Positions 56,664 through 64,000 of a stretch of DNA of 64,000 nucleotides are shown piece after piece (position 1 is the first letter of the stretch; each line of letters starts with the position of its first letter). A program made the translations under genes and the position numbers. Below the pieces are notes generated by a model, which saw only the letters and a program-made list of their open reading frames with translations, did not search any database and was not told the DNA's origin. Origin of the DNA: Dyadobacter sp. NIV53 (GTDB lineage Bacteria > Bacteroidota > Bacteroidia > Cytophagales > Spirosomataceae); contig NZ_CP081299.1 in the NCBI RefSeq assembly GCF_019711195.1, positions 1,736,001 to 1,800,000 on the forward strand, read 5' to 3'.

Positions 56664-57362
56664 ATGAAAACAAAAAATGTTGTACAGCCAGTTGCCGTAG
56701 ATCCTCGAACTGCCGTGTATCATTTGAAGGTACATATTCTGAATATTTCGCCGATGATCTACCGGCGCTTTATCATTGACGGAAATACTCACATTGCAGA
56801 GCTGCATCATTTGATACAGATGATGTTGGGGTGGGAAAACCAGCATTTACACGTTTTTCATATTTGGGGAGTGGATTATGGAATTGCCTATGAAGGAGGC
56901 ACCTACTATCGTGATGACCCCAGTGAGATTCTTATCGGAGATTTAGGTTTGAGGGCTGGTGATAAGTTTTCATATGTTTATGATTTTGGCGACTACTGGA
57001 AACACGAAATTCGTATCGAGAAGGTTGAGAATGCCAGGCCCGGGTATCACCATCCAATTTGCACTGCTGGTCGAAGGGCTTGCCCTCCGGAAGATGTCGG
57101 CGGACCTTATGCATATCAGGATGCTTTGATCGGTCAGTTCAGCTGGATCCAGGAAACCTTATCAAACGTCTTCGAAAGTATTGAGAACCGAGAAGTTCCG
57201 GACCTTGATCTGGATAGTGCCCCCTGGTGGTATCTTAAACACCGCAGTGAAGTGTTCGACAAGAAAAAAATGAACCAGGCCTTGGCCAAACTGTATCAAA
57301 AAAAGGGTGATGGTAAATTCTGGAGAACCCTGGGCGGTTACGATGCTTATTTTGATGTTTAA
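56664..57362 (+). CDS. plasmid pRiA4b ORF-3-like protein (PF07929 type)
   Basis: The 232-residue protein has the family plan: VYHLKVHILNISPMIYRRFI, then HHLIQMMLGWENQHLHVFHI, FSYVYDFGDYWKHEIRIEKV and ACPPEDVGGPYAYQDAL. This domain is a frequent passenger of insertion elements (also named IS1096 passenger TnpR-like). Its biochemical role is unknown. It is the first gene of the ISKra4-like element. Confidence 0.88.
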   Translation: MKTKNVVQPVAVDPRTAVYHLKVHILNISPMIYRRFIIDGNTHIAELHHLIQMMLGWENQHLHVFHIWGVDYGIAYEGGTYYRDDPSEILIGDLGLRAGDKFSYVYDFGDYWKHEIRIEKVENARPGYHHPICTAGRRACPPEDVGGPYAYQDALIGQFSWIQETLSNVFESIENREVPDLDLDSAPWWYLKHRSEVFDKKKMNQALAKLYQKKGDGKFWRTLGGYDAYFDV

Positions 57363-57427
57363 GGATAGCACTTTCTGTATCAATAAAACCTAGTGGTTAA
57401 TTTGATTATAGTTTGTAACTTGGTGTG

Positions 57428-58048
57428 ATGGAAAAGGGAGTGATTTTTGTCCGGGTATCAAAAAGAGAACAGGACTACCAACGGCAGATAGAAGACCTAC
57501 GGGTGGTGGCTCAAACCCAAAGCCTACGGATTGTTGCAGAAATAGCTGAGAAGGTAAGCGGTGCAAAGTATAATCAGGAGCGTGATGGTCTGCAGGAGCT
57601 ACTGGCCATGGCGCGTAAACGCGAGATCAATAAGGTCTTGGTTCAGGAAGTTTCGCGTTTGGGGCGCTCGACCGTTGAAGTCTTAAATGTATTGGAAGAG
57701 CTGACCAAACTTCAAATCAGTGTTTACGTACAGAATTTTGGTATCGAAACCTTAAAAAATGGTAAGAGAAACCCTATTGCTCAATTTATGTTTACCCTGC
57801 TGGCCGAATTTGCACGGATGGAACGGGAAACATTACGGGAACGCATCCTTTCGGGAATGGACGAAGCACGCAGGAAAGGTAAACATCTAGGTCGGCCTGG
57901 TGGATCAAGCGAGGATAAGGAGGCTTTCTTAAAAAAGTATCCCTCGGTGGTTCGGAATCTACGTTTGGGTATCAGTGCGCGTAAAACCGCTAAAATTTGT
58001 GATACCTCTATCAATACGGTAAGAAAAGTTAAAGATTACATTTCCTGA
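57428..58048 (+). CDS. serine recombinase (resolvase/invertase) of the ISKra4-like element
   Basis: The ~206-residue enzyme has the catalytic domain GVIFVRVSKREQDYQRQIED, with Ser about residue 9, then VQEVSRLGRSTVEVLNVLEE and MERETLRERILSGMDEAR. A C-terminal HTH (LGISARKTAKICDTSINTVR) ends the protein. It probably resolves cointegrates formed by the element. The ATG at 57428 is preferred to the GTG at 57425. It is intact, unlike the Tn3 resolvase nearby. Confidence 0.9.
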   Translation: MEKGVIFVRVSKREQDYQRQIEDLRVVAQTQSLRIVAEIAEKVSGAKYNQERDGLQELLAMARKREINKVLVQEVSRLGRSTVEVLNVLEELTKLQISVYVQNFGIETLKNGKRNPIAQFMFTLLAEFARMERETLRERILSGMDEARRKGKHLGRPGGSSEDKEAFLKKYPSVVRNLRLGISARKTAKICDTSINTVRKVKDYIS

Positions 58049-58062
58049 TAACCTTAATAATC

Positions 58063-59457
58063 ATGAAATTCAAACTCCAATTAGTATGTGAACCTGGGGA
58101 AAATGAAACTACTTGCACTGACGAAATTTTCACCTTTGAAAAGACATTTGACACTTTTGAAAACATTGGATTGAACCTTTGTGAATCAAAGCAGCTATTG
58201 AAAAACCTACAGCAATCCATCGTTGAAAGGCAACTGGAAGCCTTTATCAAAAGCAAAAGGCTACAAAGGCTTCGTAAAAAAGGAAATTATACCATTAAAC
58301 TCAAAACACTTTTCGGTAATATCACTTTTCAAAGCCCCAGATACTATGGCGAAGGCAAAAAGACTTTCAGCCCTCTGAATGAATTACTTACAAATCATAC
58401 TACCCCTGAGCTTTTGTTTCTTGAAACAAAATGGGCCTGTTTAATCCCTTTTGAAAAGACGGCAAATTTATTAAAAGAAGTCCTGCCAGTAGCGGAAACG
58501 ATTAATGCGACAACGATCCAGAACCATCTTTATGATTTGGCCTTAGCCCAGGAGCAAGAGATTGGAGAAGAACAGTGGATGTACGATTGTGGCAGCATAA
58601 ACCAGCGGCAGGCGTTACCAAGGCCGGAAAGAACCATGGTTGTGGGTATTGATGGTGGTTATGTCCGGGACTGGAAAGATAAAAAGAGCATTTTTGAAGT
58701 AATAGCTGGCAAGTCGGTTCCGGCTGAAAAACCTGCCAAATGTTTTGCATTCGTCGGATCCTATGATTTAAAATCCAAACGCCGGTTTTATAACCATCTT
58801 GTATCACAAGGAATGCAGCCCCACCAACAGCTCGAATTTTTTTCGGATGGTGCTGATAATCTGCGAAATCTACAAACCTACCTTAATGCGGAATCCACAC
58901 ACATTCTGGATTGGTTTCATATTACCATGAAATTGACAGTTCTGCACCAGTGTACTTTAGGACTAATAAAAGTCGATGAAAAACGAGGGAAAGCTTTTCA
59001 ACATTTATTGACCCGTATTAAATGGAATTTATGGCATGGTAATGCTGTAAGAGCTATTGAGCATTGTGAGGATCTTGACTTCTACCTTACTGATCATTTG
59101 GAAGACGAAGGCCAAAAGAAAAAATATGACAAGATTAAACCCTTCCAGACATACGTTACCGATTTCGACAAATACATTACAAACAATCAAAATTTTATTG
59201 TCAATTACGCCGAGCGGTATAATTACGGTGAAGTTATTTCAACCAGCTTTGTGGAATCCACTGTCAATTATGTAATTTCTAAACGGTTTTCTAAAAAACA
59301 GTCCATGCAGTGGACCAAAAAAGGCGCACACTTACTGCTTCAAGTCCGGACAAAAGTTTTAAACAACGAATGGGAAGATAGTTTTCGGAAAATGTATCCG
59401 GATTTCAGGCCAATCAAATTGGTGAAGGATCCTGATATCATACAGGAAGCGGCATGA
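58063..59457 (+). CDS. ISKra4-family transposase
   Basis: This 464-residue transposase belongs to the ISKra4 group. It has an N-terminal region with GNYTIKLKTLFGNITFQSPR, the first Asp in MVVGIDGGYVRDWKDKK, the second in LEFFSDGADNLRNLQTY, and ILDWFHITMKLTVL. The Glu lies in ISTSFVESTVNYVISKRFSK. It appears full length and ends 3 bp before the terminal repeat. It starts 14 bp after the recombinase gene. Confidence 0.88.
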   Translation: MKFKLQLVCEPGENETTCTDEIFTFEKTFDTFENIGLNLCESKQLLKNLQQSIVERQLEAFIKSKRLQRLRKKGNYTIKLKTLFGNITFQSPRYYGEGKKTFSPLNELLTNHTTPELLFLETKWACLIPFEKTANLLKEVLPVAETINATTIQNHLYDLALAQEQEIGEEQWMYDCGSINQRQALPRPERTMVVGIDGGYVRDWKDKKSIFEVIAGKSVPAEKPAKCFAFVGSYDLKSKRRFYNHLVSQGMQPHQQLEFFSDGADNLRNLQTYLNAESTHILDWFHITMKLTVLHQCTLGLIKVDEKRGKAFQHLLTRIKWNLWHGNAVRAIEHCEDLDFYLTDHLEDEGQKKKYDKIKPFQTYVTDFDKYITNNQNFIVNYAERYNYGEVISTSFVESTVNYVISKRFSKKQSMQWTKKGAHLLLQVRTKVLNNEWEDSFRKMYPDFRPIKLVKDPDIIQEAA

Positions 59458-59481
59458 TCTCCCACACTTTTTGATGCTCTC

Positions 59482-60743
59482 AAGGCCCAACCATAAAGGC
59501 CGTGCGGCACTGCCCTCGCATTTACCCGTCGAAGAAATCGAGATTTACCCTACAGGTGATCTTTCTGAAATGATATGCATCGGCAAGGAAGTTACCGAAG
59601 ATCGGACCGCCGACGCGGCTCGATTATGAACCTGCCCGCTTTTTGATCAAAAGATATATACGCTATAAATATGCGCCTAAAAATGGGGAAGGGGTAAAAA
59701 TCGGTCAGCTTCCAGAGCGTGTAATTGATAAGGGAATACCATCAGCTGGACTTCTTGCCAGCATTTTAACCGATAAATACGTAGATCATCTCCCGCTTTA
59801 CCGACAAAAACAGCGCTTTGCCCGGGAAGATATCCAGATCGCATCTTCAACGCTTGAAGGCTGGACTAAAGAAGCCCTAATCAAGCTCGAACCGCTTTAC
59901 GAACAACTGGTCTTCGATATGAAATCGAAGGGTTATTGGCAGGTAGATGAAAGTCCAATCAAAGTACTGGAAAGTGACAAGAAAGGTGCTTGTCACCAGG
60001 GATATTATTGGGTCTATCACAGCCCTTTGGATGGCATGGTTCTCTTTGATTACCAACCCACAAGAGGATCTGCAGGAGCGAAAACGATGTTAGAAAGCTT
60101 CAAAGGCTATCTGCAGACGGATGGGTACGCAGTTTACGAAAAGCATGGAAAACGGAAAGATGTTATTCATCTGGCTTGCTGGGCGCATGCCCGCAGGGAA
60201 TTTGAACGAGCTCTGGATAATGACAAAACAAGAGCGCAAAAAGCGCTATCGATGATCCAGCAGCTGTATGCTGTGGAGCGGAGGGCCAGCCAACAGATGA
60301 TGGATGCTGCCGAAATCAAAGAGCTGCGGCTGGCAGAATCCCTTCCGGTTATCAATGAGTTGGGAAAATGGATCTTTGAACAAATTAAAAGTACACTCCC
60401 GAAAAGCCAGATTGGGAAAGCGATGCTGTACAGTTATGGCCGCTGGGATGCGCTAAGTGCATATTTATATGACGGAATTCTGCTGATTGATAATAATCAA
60501 ATTGAAAATTCCATACGCCCGTTGGCCCTGGGCCGGAAAAATTACCTTTTTGCCGGATCACACGAAGCCGCACAGCGGGCTGCCATGATCTACTCCTTCT
60601 TTGCTATATGCAAAAAACACAACGTCAATCCTTACAACTGGCTAAAAAACAGCCTGCTAAACATCTCTACGATCAATCATAAAAACATCACCGACCTGTA
60701 CCCGCAAAACTTTAACAATATTCAGCAGTTAACAAAGATGTAG
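59482..60743 (+). pseudogene. IS66-family transposase TnpC, 5'-truncated and frameshifted
   Basis: The remnant opens with RPNHKGRAALPSHLPVEEIE in one frame and stops at 59628. It continues from LDYEPARFLIKRYIRYKYAP in another frame to a TAG at 60743. The catalytic residues are present: WQVDESPIKV, YLQTDGYAVY and NNQIENSIRPLALGRKNYLF. The N-terminal HTH region is missing, cut at the end of the ISKra4-like element. tnpA and tnpB of IS66 are not seen. Its right end (near 60760) truncates the next transposase gene. Confidence 0.85.
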
Positions 60744-61679
60744 TTGGTAGGCCGGATACGGTATAAAGTCCTTTAAAGCAAAATTAAGCTCCGTAAAAGT
60801 CAACTTTGGTTTAGAAAGAGGTTTGCCATTCTGGCTATAACCAGGTAGGCTTGCTAGAAGCGTGTCATTCAATGTTCTAAAAAACCGTTCAATTTTACCG
60901 CGGCTTTGTGGACGGCCCACAGCTGATTTGAAGTGACGAATCTTTAAACTTACACATACCTGTTGAATATGTACAGACATGAAATCAGTGCCATGGTCAG
61001 TGTAAAGAATCTGTGGTATTCCACAAATCTGCCAGCGTGGTTCCTCTTTTCTGGAAATTGCCTGTCTTAATGCCAAAGCGGTATTAATAGAGCTTGGATC
61101 CTCTACTGATAATAGAAATCCTGCAATCGCCCGGCTATAATTATCCATTATAATAGTAAGCCAGACTTTTATTTCCTTTCCATCACTATCTAGGACATAA
61201 ATGTCAAGCTCTGTGTGATCACATTGCCATATTTCATTGGGGGCCTTGCACTCTCGACGATAAATGAGTTCAAATTTTTGTCGGTAAGCTCTAACACCTT
61301 CATGAGATAGCGTCAACAATGCCGGCTTGATCTTGCGTACAACATTATATAATGTTGTATAGGAAGGGGGCGTTTGATTGGACTGCTCAGCTAACAAAAC
61401 AATTTTTTGATAGATAGCCCTAATTTTCAGTTTGGGTTTGAGTAAAGCGAATCCGCCGACCAGTTCTTGCATTTGCTGTGACATACACCTTCGCGTTCCC
61501 TTATCCTTTCTTTTTAAATGATGCAGTCCGGGAAGACCCAAGTTTATGAATTTTTTCTTCCAGTCACGCAGAGTTCGCACCGGTATATTATGAGTCCGGG
61601 ATATTTCTTTTATAGAAACATCCTGACTGAGTGATGGCAGAATAAGTTGATACTTATCCCATGGGGTTCGCTTTGCCAT
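60729..61679 (-). pseudogene. Mu/Tn552-type DDE transposase, C-terminally truncated
   Basis: It starts with HTH units (MAKRTPWDKYQLILPSLSQD, then ISRTHNIPVRTLRDWKKKFI). A DDE core follows: WQCDHTELDIYV, ILYTDHGTDFMS and SRGKIERFFRTLNDTLL. After FALKDFI the frame reads PYPAYQLHLC, which comes from the IS66 end, so the C-terminal Mu-type beta-barrel is lost. Relatives have 400-600 residues; only ~305 of them are left. Confidence 0.82.
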
Positions 61680-62019
61680 AACAATTGGGGAGAAAGTAGC
61701 AGCAAAAATATTATAAAATAAACGTTCATTTAAATGATAAGAATAATTTAATGAAAAGATCTTAATATTTCTAAGGTACTCCTCATTTTCTAATACACTT
61801 TTACTACTGTAAGTTACTTCTTAATTATTGCCTGTAACATGTTTTAGTTTGTCTGGCTATCTTTGATTCTTAAAGGGAGATCGGATCAAAAGAAATTACA
61901 ACAAACACAGAAAATTAAAGTATGAGTTTAGATAGTAGCCAAATACAGTTTATTGCCGAGATTAAGGAAAAGGTTAGAACAGCTCAGTACGAAGCTCTTA
62001 AAGCAGTTAATATACAATT

Positions 62020-63295
62020 GCTCTTTCCGCTTAAAAACTGGACTAGTTACGCAGCGATTTGAAAGTTAAAATATTCTTTTGGTGTTTTCATTTTTAAAGC
62101 TGAATGAGGAGCAAAATTATTATATTCATCTACCCATTTTTGTATTTGTGACATCACAACTGTTGGATTATCGAGACAATTTTCAAAGACGTAATCTCTT
62201 TTAAAAGTGCCATTCAGTGCCTCACACATGCCATTTGATTGTGGTGAATATGTCGGTGTATTACAATCTTCAATATTCCATTGTTTAAGACTTTTTCTTA
62301 GATTTTTCTCTATGTATTCAGGTCCGTTATCATGTAGTAGTTGAAGCTGCCCTTTTGGCGGTAAACTTTCACCGAATCTTTCAAATAGGGCATTCTGTAC
62401 TAATAATTCGATATCACATCCTTGAATATGCGTGCCTGCTTTCCAGCTAATAATTGATCTGTCACAACAGTCGATCACAAAGGCCAGTCGAAGTTTTTGA
62501 CCATTCCAACACTTAATAGACGTTATGTCGCTAGCCCATCTTGTATTGGATTTAACAACGGCTATTTTTCCAGTATGAATCCTACTATTTCCTCTGGTTC
62601 GAAATCGTTTTAATAGTAAACCTTCCTCTTTCATAAAGCGGTGAACCATATATTTGGATAATGTAACACCATAATCCCTTTGTAAAATAGCTCGCACACG
62701 AGGTGTTCCATAGGTTGACTTCATGCTTGATATTGATCGAATATTAGCCTTAGCCGCATCTGACAGGTATTTTTTTACAATTTTCTTTCTCTTGGGATAA
62801 GGCCTGGCTTGGTAATAGATGCTAGATTTGGCAACTCCCAATATTTTGATGATTCGGTTGATACTTAATCCGAATTCCCTGGATAGCGATTCAACTGCCG
62901 GTTTCGTAGTTGATCCATCTCCAGCTTTTTTTAGAACCTTAATATCAAGTGTGGCCTCTCCCAGAGCCCTCTTAAGTTCATCATTTTCTCTTCGCAAGAC
63001 CTCTAACTCCGTTTTAGAGTGTAGCTGGCCATCATTTTTTATACTCATAACTGCTCCTGATTTTGCATCCTTACGCCATTTATATAGCTGGCTTGATATT
63101 AGACCGTGTCGACGACAAAACTCGGGACAAGACAAGCCAGATAAATCCCATTCTTCCACTAAGTAAGCCTTTTGTTGCGAGGTAAGCAATTTTCTTCCTG
63201 ATGAACTTAGGCGTGCATTCTTAATCATCTCTAATACCATTTCTGTTTCTCGTTTGAGGCTACAAACTGGTCCAATGATTCAAACGGTTAGGAAC
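62020..63295 (-). mobile_element. IS3-family insertion sequence (copy 3) with target duplication
   Basis: The element of 1,276 bp is flanked by direct repeats ACAATT (62014-62019 and 63296-63301). The ends are related inverted repeats, with CCGCTTAAAAACTGGACTAG at the left and CCGTTTGAATCATTGGACCA at the right, read inward. It carries one transposase frame. Confidence 0.85.
62047..63240 (-). CDS. IS3-family transposase, single fused frame
   Basis: The 397-residue protein joins an OrfA-like part and an OrfB-like DDE part in one frame. The OrfA part has an HTH (WDLSGLSCPEFCRRHGLISS) and a coiled coil (ELEVLRRENDELKRALGEAT). The OrfB part has STYGTPRVRAILQRDYGVTL, WASDITSIKCWNGQK, LLHDNGPEYIEKNL and CEALNGTFKRDYVF. 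No frameshifting is needed, unlike the two other IS3 copies in the window. It seems intact and recently active, given the clean target duplication. Confidence 0.9.
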   Translation of the reverse strand: MVLEMIKNARLSSSGRKLLTSQQKAYLVEEWDLSGLSCPEFCRRHGLISSQLYKWRKDAKSGAVMSIKNDGQLHSKTELEVLRRENDELKRALGEATLDIKVLKKAGDGSTTKPAVESLSREFGLSINRIIKILGVAKSSIYYQARPYPKRKKIVKKYLSDAAKANIRSISSMKSTYGTPRVRAILQRDYGVTLSKYMVHRFMKEEGLLLKRFRTRGNSRIHTGKIAVVKSNTRWASDITSIKCWNGQKLRLAFVIDCCDRSIISWKAGTHIQGCDIELLVQNALFERFGESLPPKGQLQLLHDNGPEYIEKNLRKSLKQWNIEDCNTPTYSPQSNGMCEALNGTFKRDYVFENCLDNPTVVMSQIQKWVDEYNNFAPHSALKMKTPKEYFNFQIAA

Positions 63296-64000
63296 ACAAT
63301 TATTGAATCTATACTGGGAGTTAGGTAAGGCAATTTCTGAAAAACAGGCTAGCGGTTGGGGAAAATCTATTGTAACAACCTTGTCAAACGAACTGCAAAG
63401 TGAATTTCCGGCTATGAGCGGATTTTCAGTAGCCAATTTATGGCTTATCAGTCAATTTTACACAGAATATGCACTTGATGAGAATCTCGTACCACTGGTA
63501 CGAGAAATTAGCTGGACCAAACATATCGTGATTTTAAAGAAGTGTAAAAATAGTCAACAGCGTCAGTTTTACATTTTGGCAACTAAAAAGTTTGGCTGGA
63601 CCAAAGATGTATTATCCCACCAAATAGCAAATAAAACGTACGAAAAATACCTTCTCAATCAAACCAATTTTGATGAAGTACTGCCAGAAAACCTGAAAAA
63701 ACAAGCTTATTTAGCTGTAAAAGACAATTACACATTTGACTTTTTAAATCTTGCAGACCAGCACTCAGAAAATGACCTTGAACAAGCGCTAATCAAAAAC
63801 ATCCGTCAATTCCTGCTTGAAATGGGCTCAGATTTCACCTTTATTGGCAATCAATACAAATTATGGGTTGACAAAAGAGAGTTCAAAATCGATTTGTTAC
63901 TATTTCATAGAAAGTTACAAAGCCTTATTGCGATTGATTTGAAAATTGGAGAATTTGAACCAGAGCACAAGGGTAAAATGGAGTTTTACCTTTCGGTACT

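Larger units (their letters stand above)
56598..59481 (+). mobile_element. ISKra4-like element with resolvase and pRiA4b ORF-3-like gene
   Basis: Inverted ends share GCATCAAAAAGTGTGGG exactly (56602-56618; complement at 59461-59477), with GAG plus one mismatch outside. The 2,884-bp unit holds three genes in one direction. Its right end lies 3 bp after the transposase stop. It is flanked by Tn3 tnpA on the left and IS66 tnpC on the right, so the flanks are not two halves of one gene. Confidence 0.8.
61922..64000 (+). pseudogene. YhcG/DUF1016 PD-(D/E)xK nuclease gene interrupted by an IS3 element (3' end outside window)
   Basis: The 5' part (61922-62019) encodes MSLDSSQIQFIAEIKEKVRT and then AVNIQL. 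The rest resumes at 63302. Removing the IS and one copy of ACAATT restores AVNIQLLNLYWELGK in frame. Downstream are GWGKSIVTTLSNELQSEFPA, the DUF1016 N-domain region, and the nuclease core FKIDLLLFHRKLQSLIAIDL with K of DLKIGEF. YhcG-type nucleases are associated with defence and mobile loci. The gene is inactivated here unless the IS is lost precisely. Confidence 0.88.

Overview
The window looks like a chromosomal segment of a Bacteroidota bacterium of the order Cytophagales, most like Dyadobacter or a relative. The evidence is the type of hslV, accA and dacB genes, promoters of the TTG-N19-TAnnTTTG type, two large proteins with T9SS-type C-terminal sorting domains, an arsenic operon with a DUF6428 gene, and IS types common in that phylum. 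The genus is an inference from sequence memory; no search was run.

Positions 1-23,300 are core genome. They hold the 3' part of hslV, a GNAT enzyme, a glycosyltransferase, dacB, a beta-CASP nuclease, accA, a HAD phosphatase, a site-2 protease, a PlsC-like acyltransferase and a phosphotriesterase-like enzyme. A long minus-strand block follows: a MacA-like adaptor, a TolC-like channel, a LolD/MacB-like ATPase, a four-helix-bundle protein, two FtsX/MacB-like permeases, a PIN toxin-antitoxin pair and an NtrC/NtrY-like two-component system. The kinase of that system is split by a -1 frameshift at A_AAA_AAG. A further exported protein, another MacB-like permease and tRNA-Leu(CAA) close the block.

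Positions 23,300-51,000 are accessory DNA. They contain a split TIR-TM-Sel1 gene, a DUF4236 protein, a split exported protein of unknown function, two IS3-family elements, many small frameshifted or truncated genes, a RadC-like JAB protein, a DUF6933 protein, a GC-rich RecD2-like helicase, and two paralogous ~1,270-residue secreted ELWxxDGT-repeat/malectin/DNRLRE/T9SS proteins.

Positions 51,000-54,800 are a compact arsenic operon: arsR, DUF6428, an ArsN-like acetyltransferase, arsC, acr3 and a metallophosphoesterase. It abuts a Tn3-family remnant (resolvase and the 5' third of tnpA). Positions 54,800-63,300 form a stack of transposons. An ISKra4-like element with matching terminal repeats sits between half of a Tn3 tnpA and half of an IS66 tnpC. 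The IS66 piece truncates a Mu/Tn552-type transposase. An IS3-family element with a 6-bp target duplication interrupts a yhcG/DUF1016 nuclease gene that runs off the window.

The most unusual signals are: two host-type genes (a histidine kinase and a resolvase) broken at the same A_AAA_AAG heptamer that IS3 elements use for -1 frameshifting; the mosaic junctions around the ISKra4-like element; the arsenic operon with a translationally coupled phosphoesterase; the TIR-TM-Sel1 locus beside a tRNA; and the paired giant secreted proteins.
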